A DNA stretch of 64,000 nucleotides from Acidobacteria subdivision 2 bacterium RH1 MAG20 (lineage in GTDB: Bacteria; Acidobacteriota; Terriglobia; Terriglobales; Acidobacteriaceae): NCBI GenBank assembly GCA_002197545.1, contig NFUO01000066.1, forward strand, positions 62,001 through 126,000, given 5' to 3'. Under the pieces are notes generated by a model. That model ran no database searches. It was not told the origin of the DNA and was given only the letters and a program-made list of their open reading frames with translations. How positions within the stretch are numbered: the stretch's first letter is position 1; the number at the start of each line of letters is the position of its first letter. Of the stretch, positions 1 to 9,029 are shown piece by piece. The position numbers were made by a program, and so were the translations under genes.

Positions 1-80
1 ACGCATTGGGCTCGTGGGGATTTGAAGAGCGCGGCTAAATTCTATTCTGCAGAACACCCACATTTATTTTAGAAAAAGTG

Positions 81-109
81 TTGACATGATTTTCGATCTT
101 GCTAATAAT
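81..109 (+). promoter_or_regulatory. Probable sigma70-type promoter of the TonB-dependent receptor
   Basis: TTGACA at 81-86 is separated by 17 bases from AATAAT at 104-109, a near-consensus pair. It lies 132 bases upstream of the receptor start at 241, leaving a leader that contains the operator-like motif at 157-177. No transcript data support it; this is read from the sequence only. Confidence 0.5.
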
Positions 110-156
110 GTGTCATCTCATAAGAGATTTTGAGATGCGCTCAGCTCTGTGTGTAG

Positions 157-177
157 TTCTTGTGTGCAGAATATAGA
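157..177. promoter_or_regulatory. Operator-like motif, copy 1 (possible IclR-family site)
   Basis: TTCT (157-160), seven bases, then AGAATATAGA (168-177). The same arrangement, TTCT-N7-GGAATATAGA, recurs at 3616-3636 upstream of the symporter. Further upstream, at 45-54, is a perfect 10-base palindrome TTCTGCAGAA. The locus encodes one regulator of matching scope, the IclR-type protein at 6983-7765, so assignment to it is an inference. Position downstream of the proposed promoter would suit repression. Confidence 0.4.
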
Positions 178-240
178 GATTGCCTGCCGAATTTTCGATG
201 ATGTACTAATTTTCTACCTATTCCATCAAGGAGACGACAA

Positions 241-3200
241 TTGCGAAAATTGTGCGCAGGCATTCTCTTTATTTATTTTAGCGGTATGGTGGCATGGGCT
301 CAGCAAACCTCAACGATCCTGGGGACAGTCAAGGACCAGTCCGGTGCCGTGGTTGCAGGCGCAGGGATAGGCGCCGTAAGCATCGATACCAATTTGCAGC
401 GGACGACAACTACAAGTTCGTCTGGAGAATATCAACTCTCCAGTCTTCCTCCAGGGAGATATCGATTGCAAGTCACTATGTCGGGCTTTAAGACATCGAT
501 AGTCGAGGGAGTGAAGGCAGATGTCGGACAGCAGGCGCGTGTCGACTTTGCATTGCTGATAGGTACGGCCAGCCAGCAGGTAGAGGTGAGCACCAAACAG
601 CCGGTGCTCCAGACCACAGATGCGCAGGTCGGTAATGTCGTGGAAAATGCAACGATAGTTGGTCTGCCCCTGAACGGGAGAAATTTTACCCAGTTGAATC
701 TGTTGATTCCGGGAGTGACTACCGGCTCCGCAAACAACATCGTCACAAGAAACGGCTATGGCGCCCGCGCAAGCGGAGTGTCCTTCAGCGTGAATGGTCA
801 GCGGTCGACAAATGATTCCTTCATCCTGGATGGAATCAACTTCGACGAACCGGAGATCGGGGCTGATGCCTTCAGTCCCTCGATTGACTCGATTCAGGAG
901 TTTCGCGTTCAGACGAGTAACTTCAGCGCAGAGTTCGGCGCAATGGCAGGCGGACAGATCAACATGGTCACAAAATCTGGAGCCAATACCGCGCACGGCG
1001 ATCTCTATGAGTTTCTAAGAAACGACAGTCTTGATGCGCGTAACTATTTTGCGCGAAGCGCCAAACCTCCCCTTAAAAGAAATCAATTTGGCGGTACAAT
1101 CGGCGGACGAATTATTCGAGACAAGCTGTACTACTTCGGAAGCTATGAAGGAACGCGGCTTTCAACCGGGATCACGCAGACTGGCCTGGTACCTACCGCC
1201 GCGCAGGCATCCGGAGATATGTCGTACCTTCTCGCGCAAGGAATTTAGTTGAAAAACCCCTTTTCCGGGCAGCCGGTACCTGGAGACATGATTCCGGTGT
1301 CGGACATCAATCCCATCACTTCAACGATTCTGAAGAAGTATGTCCCGGCAGGAAATACGACTGCTAATGGATATAACTATGTATCTAGCAATCCAAATCG
1401 TATCAATACCAACCAATATCTTGCCCGTGTCGATTACAACGCCGCGCTGAAAGACACCTTCTTTGGTCGATATATTATCGAAAAAAGCAGCAATGCCCAA
1501 CCTAAGTTTTTTCCGACGGACGGCCTGACCGAAAGCCCGGAGGGCTACGGCGCCGCGGCAGGCTGGACGCATGTATTCAACGATCACGTCTTGAATGAAT
1601 TGAAGCTCGGCCTCACGCACTTCCTTGAGGCTCTGCAATTGGCAAACGCCGGTAAAAACGACGTGGTGAGTCAACTCGGCATGACCGGTCTTTGCGAAGA
1701 TCCGGCGTGCTGGGGCGTTCCGACGATGTCTGTCAGCGGTTTTGCAGTTTTTGGAGAGCATGGTTACAGCGGCCCGAACGCAGGAGGCGCGGGTGGGGCC
1801 TTCAAGTCAGGGCCGGTGAGTTGGCGCAGTGCGCTGTTTCAGGCGAGTGACTCGCTCTACTGGACTCACAATGCTCATAGCATTCGGTTTGGCATGGAAT
1901 ATGATGCCAGGCGCTTTAGTTACAAAGAAGCACTCTACCCACGCGGAATCTTTACCTTTGACGGCAGGTTCAGCTCACCGACGGGAAGCCCCAATGCGAA
2001 CACAGCCTTCGCCGACTATCTCTTCGGAGTACCGGAGCAGAGCCAAAATAGCATTACTATCTTCAACCCAGATTTCCGCAGCAATGAATATCATCCCTGG
2101 ATTCAAGATGATTAGCGGATTACGCCCTCACTCACAGCCAATGTTGGTCTACGCTATGAACTCATGCTTCGCCCGATTTCGGGAAACAATACCATCTCAA
2201 ACCTCGACTACTCCACGGCGCTTCCCACCCTCGTCACCGCGAAAAATTATCAACAAACATCGTTTTCGCGATCGCTTGTCAACAACGATTTCTCCGATAT
2301 CGCACCCCGAATAGGCCTCTCGTACGTTCCCCCTTTTCTGAAAGCTGCAGTCGTCCGTGCTGGATATGGCATCTTCTATCAGAGAGAAGCCGACAACAGC
2401 TTCGTCGATCTGGCGATCAATACTCCCTTCGTCGTACAGAACACTCTGATCCTGGACGCGAGCCAGATTTCGAACTACAGCCTGAGTCATCCATTTGCTT
2501 TGAGCCCGCCGGCAACGAGCACCACCTATTACACGATGCAGAAGGATTGGCACGACGGCTATTCCCAACAATGGAACGTTGCGCTGCAGGTTCAGGTTCC
2601 CAAGAGCATTAGTTTGCAAGCGGCCTATGTGGCGAACAAAGATACGCATCTCTCAAAGAACATTCCTGTCAACCAGGCCGCGCTTGGCCCCGGAACTGTC
2701 GCTTCACGCCAGCCGTATCCAGGCTACGGTTCTATCTCGTACTTCAACAGTCAGGCGGGGTCCACCTACAACTCGCTTCAACTCCAGGCAGAGAGGAGAT
2801 TCTCGAACGACCTTGTCTTCCTTGCCGCATATACGTATGCGCGATGCATTGATGACGCAAGCTCCGGCTCGATCGGTGAGACAGACACAGGGATCCAAAA
2901 TATTCACGATCCAGGCGCGCAGAAGGGACTATGCGCCCAAGACGTCCGTCATCGCTTTACGTTCAGTTACGTTTACCAGCTTCCCTTCGGCCACGACAAG
3001 CGTTTCGGCTCTCATTTCAATAATTTCGAGCAAGGCGTGATGGGAGGATGGGAGGTGAGCGGAGTGGTTACATCCTCAACTGGCCAGCCGCTGACCGCAG
3101 TCATGTCTGGCGACAATGCCAACGTCGGATACGGAACCTCGTATCCGAATCGAGTAGGCAATCCGAATTCAGGACCTCATTCGGTGACCCATGCTTTCAA

Positions 3201-3477
3201 CACCAGCGCATTCGCCGCTGCTCCTGCAGGAACCTTCGGCAACGCTCGCAGAAACACCGTGATTGGCCCTGGGGTCAATGATGTCGATCTTGCCCTGCTA
3301 AAGAATTTCGCCATTACCGAGAAGCTCAAACTGCAGTTCCGTGGTGAGCTATTTAACCTATTCAATCACCCGAACTTCTATTCGCCAGGTACGACTCTGG
3401 GCACGTCTACCTATGGAGTCATAACCCAGGCTCAGGACCCGAGAGAAGCTCAACTGAGTCTCAAGCTGTTGTTCTAA
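241..3477 (+). pseudogene. TonB-dependent receptor (Oar/CarboxypepD-reg type) with two in-frame amber codons
   Basis: A single reading frame of 1,079 codons encodes an outer-membrane TonB-dependent receptor but is cut by TAG at codons 336 (1246-1248) and 625 (2113-2115). The start is TTG 241, supported by AAGGAG at 228-233. A signal peptide (about residues 1-20) is followed by a carboxypeptidase-regulatory-like beta-sandwich (about 25-110), a plug with the LPLNGRNF motif, and a long barrel ending in LKLLF. The second TAG replaces the Trp normally found in the conserved QDDWRITP motif, and the first lies just before the conserved DPF-like SGQPVPG stretch. No frameshift or deletion is seen and both flanks align with the family, so the damage is point mutation. 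The gene heads the glycan locus and would import its substrate. Recent inactivation, sequencing error or amber readthrough are all possible. TAG is a normal stop elsewhere in this window. Confidence 0.85.
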
Positions 3478-3611
3478 TCGAGTCAGCCAACGCTCAAGAA
3501 CTGAATTCACGGTGCGGGACACAAGGCTACTGGAGTGCACGCCAAAGCATGGCGACTCCTCGTATTTCACTCGGAAGAGCGCCGATTGGTATGCGTGAAA
3601 CCGTCGGAACC

Positions 3612-3636
3612 TATATTCTGCTGTACGGAATATAGA
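3612..3636. promoter_or_regulatory. Operator-like inverted repeat, copy 2, upstream of the symporter
   Basis: TATATTC (3612-3618) and GAATATA (3628-3634) form a perfect 7-base inverted repeat around nine bases. The segment 3616-3636 matches the motif at 157-177 (TTCT-N7-RGAATATAGA). A second symmetric pair, TGTTCT (3701-3706) and AGAACA (3722-3727), lies closer to the gene. The intergenic stretch 3478-3839 holds these sites and the promoter below; I see no gene in it. Confidence 0.45.
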
Positions 3637-3658
3637 ATAGAATTTTGTCTCAATTCCG

Positions 3659-3687
3659 TTGTTACCACCTATTTGGGGTGCTAGGAT
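3659..3687 (+). promoter_or_regulatory. Possible promoter of the symporter operon
   Basis: TTGTTA (3659-3664), 17 bases, TAGGAT (3682-3687): each box matches four of six consensus bases. It would start transcription about 150 bases before the symporter start and lies between the two symmetric elements described for this intergenic region. Weak but correctly spaced. Confidence 0.3.
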
Positions 3688-3839
3688 AAGCGCGAGAGCA
3701 TGTTCTGAAAAATAACAAAATAGAACACTCGATTATTTATGGTCAGTCGCGATCTCAACGTCACACATCAAAAAATTCTGAGCGCGCGAGAAGCGATGAG
3801 ACAGCATTCCGACAGGAGCGTCGCGGGGTATCTTAGCGA

Positions 3840-5582
3840 ATGAAGTCGTCAATTCATTTAACGCCTGCGGACTATCTGGTGATTATTGGATATTTTGTCT
3901 TGATTGTGGCGATCGGGCTATGGTCTCGGAAGGGCCAGGCGACCTCCACAGATTACTTCGCAGGTGGTCATCAGATTCCCTGGTGGATGGCAGGAATCTC
4001 GCACTACATGTCAGGCTTTAGTGCATTTGCTTTCGTCGTCTACTCACAGATGGCTTACGTCTATGGCTGGGTGGCCATCACGATTTTTTGGACGGGCGTA
4101 CCTGCTTGCCTACTGGGCGCACTTGTCTTCGCTCGCCGTTGGCGCAGAGCTCGAGTGATCACGCCAATCGAATTTCTAGAGCAGCGATGTAATTTCAAAG
4201 TGCGGCAGCTTTTTGTCTGGGCAGGTATTCCTACCAAGCTCTTCGATGATGCCCTCAAGATCTTCGCGACATCCTTGTTTCTCTCTGTCATCGCTGGTCT
4301 TTCCTTCGACATTTCGATTGCGCTCTGCGGGCTGATTATCGTCGCTTATACCGTAAGTGGAGGCTTGTTTGCGCTGGTCGTGGCGGACTATGTGCAGTTC
4401 CTGATGAAGACGCTTGCGATCCTCCTTTTGCTTCCCTTGGCGATCTTGAAACTTGGGCGCTTGCATCACGCGTTCAACGGCATCCCGTCCAGCCTGTTCC
4501 GGTTTACGGCAGGCCCTTACAGTTGGATCTATGTCATTGGATATGGCGCCGTGGTCGTCGTGAGTTACAACGGGAATTGGGCATTGGCCCAGAAATACTA
4601 CTCCGTTCCGGATGAACGCTCTGCGACAAAGGCTGCCTATCTCTCCGCTGCTTTGACGCTGGTGGGTACACCAATCATGTTTCTTCCTGCGATTCTGGCA
4701 AGAAAATTTCTTCCCGACCTGATTGCCCGAGGACGAACGGAAGATACGTTTGTTTTACTCTTGCTGGAATTGCTTCCTGTTGGCATGATCGGCATTGTTG
4801 TGGCGGCGATGTTCTCGGCGACGATGGCTGCTGTAAGCTCGGACCTAAATGTGATCGCCAGCGTACTGACCAAGGACTGGTACCAGCGCATTCTGCATCC
4901 CAACGCCTCGGAGCGCGCATTGTTGGGGGTTGGCCGGGGGTTTACATTGCTTTTGGGAATCATTATTACAAGCCTCAGTCTCTGGCTGGCCCATAGCCAT
5001 CAGCAATCGCTCTTCCAGATGATGGTGTCTGTCTTTGGCGTTCTCGTCGCACCGACGGTTCTGCCAGTTCTCTCTCTGCTGATATGGCGGTCAATTTCCG
5101 CGGCGGGCGTGGTATGCGGCTTCTCTGCAGGCCTGGCGACGGGAATCGCGGCAACACTCATTCGGGCGTTTTGGCTGCTTCCGCTACACCTCTCGCAGAA
5201 GACCCTGCTTCAGTGGGAGGGCATGGGAATTCTGTTGAATATGGCGGCAACATTACTTGGAATGTATGCCGGTTCAAAGATCTGGCCATCAGTTGGTGAA
5301 GAGAAGGAACGTGCACAGATATTCTTCAAGCGAATGGACGTTCCTGTTCTACGTAGCGAGTCGGTAGACAATCCTGGCATGTCTCGCCCATCGAAGATCA
5401 TTGGATTCTCCACAATAATGGTTGGTGCTTTGCTTATTTTGGCCGGCGCAATTTCGGGTGTGCGAACAGCCCGCATGATTGATCTCGCTTGCGGCGGAAT
5501 TCTCGTCTTGATTGGCCTTATATCGATAGGTTTGAAAAACAGCCGACCTGAGCGCATCGCACTCGGGCCGGCCGATTCATAG
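3840..5582 (+). CDS. Sodium:solute symporter family (SSS/SLC5) transporter
   Basis: An inner-membrane Na+-coupled importer of 580 residues with about 13 hydrophobic segments. The N-terminus (DYLVIIGYFVLIVAIGLW, then S-T-D-Y-F-A-G-G) is the family hallmark, where the xDYFxAG motif follows TM1; a second landmark is the AAMFSATMAAVSSDLN helix near residue 325, part of the Na+ site region in this family. ATG 3840 is preceded by GGGG at 3825-3828, a modest ribosome binding site. It is the first gene of a run of same-strand genes with short gaps reaching 16369. Given the neighbours, the likely substrate is a sugar acid or sugar released by the lyase, sulfatase and mannosidase encoded nearby; the family also transports sialate, glucose, proline and others, so substrate is open. 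Confidence 0.9.
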   Translation: MKSSIHLTPADYLVIIGYFVLIVAIGLWSRKGQATSTDYFAGGHQIPWWMAGISHYMSGFSAFAFVVYSQMAYVYGWVAITIFWTGVPACLLGALVFARRWRRARVITPIEFLEQRCNFKVRQLFVWAGIPTKLFDDALKIFATSLFLSVIAGLSFDISIALCGLIIVAYTVSGGLFALVVADYVQFLMKTLAILLLLPLAILKLGRLHHAFNGIPSSLFRFTAGPYSWIYVIGYGAVVVVSYNGNWALAQKYYSVPDERSATKAAYLSAALTLVGTPIMFLPAILARKFLPDLIARGRTEDTFVLLLLELLPVGMIGIVVAAMFSATMAAVSSDLNVIASVLTKDWYQRILHPNASERALLGVGRGFTLLLGIIITSLSLWLAHSHQQSLFQMMVSVFGVLVAPTVLPVLSLLIWRSISAAGVVCGFSAGLATGIAATLIRAFWLLPLHLSQKTLLQWEGMGILLNMAATLLGMYAGSKIWPSVGEEKERAQIFFKRMDVPVLRSESVDNPGMSRPSKIIGFSTIMVGALLILAGAISGVRTARMIDLACGGILVLIGLISIGLKNSRPERIALGPADS

Positions 5583-5601
5583 AAAGTGGGTAAGAAACAA
5601 T

Positions 5602-6927
5602 ATGTCGATGGAAAACTTGCTTGTTGGCGTTGCAAAAGGAAAAATAACCCCGAAGCCTGGCTGCGAGCTTGCCGGCTTCGATGCACGCAAAGGGGTAGCG
5701 AGTGGCATTCATGACGATCTCTTTGCGCGAGCTATGGTGATCGGAGATCGTGACAAAGCCGTGGCGTTCGTGGGCCTGGATCTAATCGGCATTCCTCAGC
5801 AATTCACGAACACGGTTCGTAAGGCGGTGCACTTGTCTACTGGGATCGCTGAGCGTGACATCATTCTCAGTGCCACTCACACACACTGCGGTCCGGTAAC
5901 GATCAAACATTTTTTCAACGGAGACCAGGAACTCGATGTGGAGTACATGCAGGGCCTCCAGAATGTTGTTGTCGAAACAATTCAAGAAGCCTTCGCCCGG
6001 CGAGAACCCGCAATCCTAAAGACCGGACTCATCCATGTGGATGGTGTGGCGTCGAATCGCAGAACCGAAGACGGTAAACCAATCGATGATTATGCCGGAG
6101 TGATCCTGACGGAAAATCTTGCTGGACACGTCCAATCGGCCTTGGTGAACTATCCCTGTCATCCCACGGTTCTAGGTCCGAACACTCTGGAGGTCACCAG
6201 GGACTTCCCTCACTATTTTGTTGAGCGAATGAACGACCATTTCGGCGACGGTATGATTCCTATTTATTTAAATGGCGCTGAAGGAGATCTTAGTATTGGG
6301 CACAAGAGCTATCTGAGTGCCGTTGGAGTCATTGCCTCCTTCCGCACCTTTGAAAAAGCCAGGGAAATTGGAACGCGGCTGGCACAGTGCGTGATCGAGT
6401 CCGTAGATACCCTCATCACGGAAGTCCCATACTTGGCAAGTGAACACAGCATCATCCAATTACCGCTCAAAGAATATGCTCCTCGCAAAGAGATGAAACG
6501 TGCGAAAGAGGCTGCGCTCGCAGCATTGGGCGAGCTGGGAGAGCAGGCTCCACAGGAGGAGTTAATTATCCGGCGGCAGGATTGGCTCTTCGCCCGCATC
6601 GAAGATTATTACTCCTCTCTTTATGAGGAGACCAAAGCGCCCCACGTACTTCCCGTCGAGGTTTCGGTTGTCAGGGTTGGCGATACGGCAATTGTCAGTC
6701 TCCCCGGTGAGGTCTTTGTCGAGATCGGTCTCGCCATTCGTCAGAACTCTCCCTTCCTGCGCACCATGATTGTTGGCCTGGCAAATGACTATATCGGATA
6801 TGTTCCCACGGTCGAACAGGCCGCGGTGTCTGGTTATGAGGTCATTGCCTCGCGGGTCACACCGGAAGCATCGCTAGTGCTTGAAAGAGGCGCCGTTGAT
6901 CTACTCAAAAGATCTCATGCGGCATAG
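5602..6927 (+). CDS. Neutral/alkaline ceramidase-like hydrolase
   Basis: A 441-residue protein resembling the N-terminal catalytic domain of neutral ceramidases, Zn-dependent amidases. Visible landmarks are the start VGVAKGKITPKPG, the segment SATHTHCGP (His93 and His95), NYPCHPTVLG (His187), NGAEGDLS near 230 and LPGEVFVEIG near 370, the places where the family carries zinc ligands. It is shorter than true secreted ceramidases (about 650 residues), lacks their C-terminal immunoglobulin-like domain and shows no signal peptide, so it is probably cytoplasmic. Copies of this family in bacterial carbohydrate loci do not have a well defined role; cleavage of an N-acyl group from an amino sugar is a reasonable guess, not a demonstrated one. 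It follows the symporter by 19 bases and precedes the IclR gene. Confidence 0.75.
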   Translation: MSMENLLVGVAKGKITPKPGCELAGFDARKGVASGIHDDLFARAMVIGDRDKAVAFVGLDLIGIPQQFTNTVRKAVHLSTGIAERDIILSATHTHCGPVTIKHFFNGDQELDVEYMQGLQNVVVETIQEAFARREPAILKTGLIHVDGVASNRRTEDGKPIDDYAGVILTENLAGHVQSALVNYPCHPTVLGPNTLEVTRDFPHYFVERMNDHFGDGMIPIYLNGAEGDLSIGHKSYLSAVGVIASFRTFEKAREIGTRLAQCVIESVDTLITEVPYLASEHSIIQLPLKEYAPRKEMKRAKEAALAALGELGEQAPQEELIIRRQDWLFARIEDYYSSLYEETKAPHVLPVEVSVVRVGDTAIVSLPGEVFVEIGLAIRQNSPFLRTMIVGLANDYIGYVPTVEQAAVSGYEVIASRVTPEASLVLERGAVDLLKRSHAA

Positions 6928-6982
6928 CCCCACCAGGGATAGTTGGATGCGGAAAAGATATTTATCCCGATAGGACATCGCA

Positions 6983-7765
6983 ATGCCGACGAATAATTAC
7001 ATTAACGCTATAGAACGCATGATGCAGGTCCTCCAGGCCTTCGGACAGCGTACGGACGTTTCATTGAAAGATCTGACCTTGCGCAGCGGAATTGTCAAAA
7101 GTTCCGTTTTCCGAATTCTCTTTACGCTTGAGAAGCTTGGATATGTGTCGAAGAGCAGAGATGGACTGTATTCCATTCATCCGAAATTTTTTGCTCTGAT
7201 GGCACCGGCGCACCCTACGGCCGACCTGATTGAAATTGCTCATCCCATGATGCAAAGACTCGTCGAAAGGTTCAAAGAGACGGTCAACCTGGGAGTGATC
7301 GATGGAAATGAGGTTCTCTATATTCATGTGATCGAAAGTCCGCTGATGTTGCGCCTGGCGGCGCATGCGGGCATTCGAAGCGCTCTGTATTCGAGCGCTC
7401 TCGGGAAATGCTTAACCGCCCATCTGCAGCCGGAAGAGACGGAGCGATTGTTGAAACCCGCGTTCAAGAGGATGACATCGCGCACGATTGCAACGAAAGA
7501 GAAGTTCTTCGAAGACCTCGCGGAGACACGTAAGCGAGGGTTCGCGATCGACAACAGCGAGGATTCCGATGGCATCCGCTGCATCGGCGCTCCTATCTTC
7601 GACGCGAATGGGCGCGTCACGGCGGCACTGAGTCTTTCCGGCCCGGACTCCCGCCTTACAGAGAGTCGCGACCTTGAGGTGGCAACAGCACTCCGGACGG
7701 CAGGTGAGAGCATCGGCAAAATGCTGGAGACGAAGAGAAAACAAAATGCATACAAGGGAAGGTAG
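6983..7765 (+). CDS. IclR-family transcriptional regulator
   Basis: A 260-residue regulator with an N-terminal winged helix-turn-helix (about residues 8-65, including LKDLTLRSGIVKSSVFRILFTLEKLGYV) and a C-terminal IclR effector domain (about 80-255, with SSALGKCLTAHLQPEE and the terminal IGAPIFDANGRVTAALSLSGP segment). IclR proteins sense small organic or sugar acids and control adjacent catabolic genes. The start is ATG 6983 with AGGA at 6972-6975. The stop is two bases from the next gene, so it is co-transcribed with the pathway. The repeated motif at 157-177 and 3616-3636 is the best candidate for its binding site. Effector unknown; a uronate or aldonate breakdown product would fit. Confidence 0.92.
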   Translation: MPTNNYINAIERMMQVLQAFGQRTDVSLKDLTLRSGIVKSSVFRILFTLEKLGYVSKSRDGLYSIHPKFFALMAPAHPTADLIEIAHPMMQRLVERFKETVNLGVIDGNEVLYIHVIESPLMLRLAAHAGIRSALYSSALGKCLTAHLQPEETERLLKPAFKRMTSRTIATKEKFFEDLAETRKRGFAIDNSEDSDGIRCIGAPIFDANGRVTAALSLSGPDSRLTESRDLEVATALRTAGESIGKMLETKRKQNAYKGR

Positions 7766-7767
7766 AC

Positions 7768-9027
7768 ATGACGTTAGCGATTTTTGGCGGTAAACCTACT
7801 CGAAGCGCTGAATTTACCGTATGGCCGATTTTCTCATCGGATGAAGAATCCGCACTAATCAATGTAGTCCGTAGCGGCAAGTGGGGTGGATATGGAGTGG
7901 AGATACAGGAGTTCGAGGAAAGTTTTCGCAAGATGCACGAGGTGAAGCACGCAGTTACGTGCTCCAACGGCACCGTCGCGCTCGAAGTGGCCTTGCGCGC
8001 TATCGGCATCGAATGCGGTGACGAAGTAATCGTCACGCCTTTCACTTTCATAGCAAGCGCGAGCGCCATTTTGCTGTGCCAGGGCGTGCCTGTCTTCGTC
8101 GACATCGATCCGCAGACGTTGAACATGACGCCTGCCGCGATAGAAGCGGCGATCACGCCCAGGACAAAGGCGATCGTTGTTGTTCACTTTGGCGGTCACC
8201 CAGCGGAGATGGACGCAATCGCAGCTATTGCAGCGAAGCATGGGCTTTTGATTGTGGAAGACTGCTCGCACGCACTAGGTGCTCGGTGGAAAGGCACGCC
8301 CGTGGCCAACTTTGGCTCAGTCGGGATCTTCAGCTTCCAGTCGTTCAAGCTGGCTACGTCAGGCGAAGGTGGCGCTGTTGCAACGAATGACGCGGCCATT
8401 GCGGATGCTGCCTGGAGCTATTGCAATCAGGGACGGCGGCGAGGAGCTGCCTGGTATGAACACTACAGCCTCGGCACCAACTATCGCTTGACTGCTTTCC
8501 AAGGCGCCGTATTGAATGCCCAACTGGAGCGCGTTCCGGAGCAGACAGCCATCCGCACACGCAATGCCGAATATCTGCGGAGCCTGCTTAAGGGCTTCAA
8601 CGGAATCATGACTGGGACGACGAGTGAGTTCGTGCAGAATAACCCGCAATATCTGATGACACTCCGCTATGACCCAAGTGCATTTGCGGGAGTTCCACGC
8701 GACATTTTTCTGGCGGCGGTAGAGGCAGAGGGAATACCCTTGCGTGCCGTCTATCCCTATCCTCTTTATCGGAACCCGCTCTTTCGCAAGGAGGCTTTGG
8801 CGAAGCATGGAGGTGCTGGCTGGAAGTCGATTCCCGACTACGGAGCGCTTTATCTTGAGGAGTGCGAGCGTGTGTGCGCTGACGGTCTTTGGCTGGAGCA
8901 CCAGCTTTTTCTTGGCACCCAGCGCGATATGGACGACATCCTCGCCGTCTTCCATAAGGTACAAGAGAATCGATCAGATTTGGCAAAGCATCACCATGAA
9001 TCGGCCGCAGGATTCGCGAGGAGATAA
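7768..9027 (+). CDS. DegT/DnrJ/EryC1/StrS-family PLP enzyme
   Basis: A 419-residue fold-type I PLP protein of the sugar aminotransferase family. The pyridoxal lysine is Lys194 in SFQSFKLATSGEGGA; the cofactor-binding VEDCSHALGA segment lies at about 160-170, and the N-terminal CSNGTVALEVALRA loop matches the family. The start ATG 7768 has AAGGGAAGG just upstream, and the gene sits two bases after the IclR stop and two before the lyase gene. These enzymes usually make amino sugars on nucleotide-activated ketosugars; here it is embedded in a degradative operon with no nucleotide-sugar synthesis genes. It may run a catabolic transamination or dehydration of a free keto sugar together with the Gfo/Idh/MocA dehydrogenase. 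That role is inference. Confidence 0.9.
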   Translation: MTLAIFGGKPTRSAEFTVWPIFSSDEESALINVVRSGKWGGYGVEIQEFEESFRKMHEVKHAVTCSNGTVALEVALRAIGIECGDEVIVTPFTFIASASAILLCQGVPVFVDIDPQTLNMTPAAIEAAITPRTKAIVVVHFGGHPAEMDAIAAIAAKHGLLIVEDCSHALGARWKGTPVANFGSVGIFSFQSFKLATSGEGGAVATNDAAIADAAWSYCNQGRRRGAAWYEHYSLGTNYRLTAFQGAVLNAQLERVPEQTAIRTRNAEYLRSLLKGFNGIMTGTTSEFVQNNPQYLMTLRYDPSAFAGVPRDIFLAAVEAEGIPLRAVYPYPLYRNPLFRKEALAKHGGAGWKSIPDYGALYLEECERVCADGLWLEHQLFLGTQRDMDDILAVFHKVQENRSDLAKHHHESAAGFARR

Positions 9028-9029
9028 AA

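Noticed and set aside
310..996. 228-residue minus-strand open frame in the receptor
   Set aside because: It lies opposite a clearly homologous receptor frame, shows no domain and is rich in Cys and Arg, as antisense shadows often are.
241..3477. Amber codon reassignment
   Set aside because: TAG is the normal stop at the end of several intact genes in the window (5582, 6927, 7765, 13281), so a reassigned code is unlikely.
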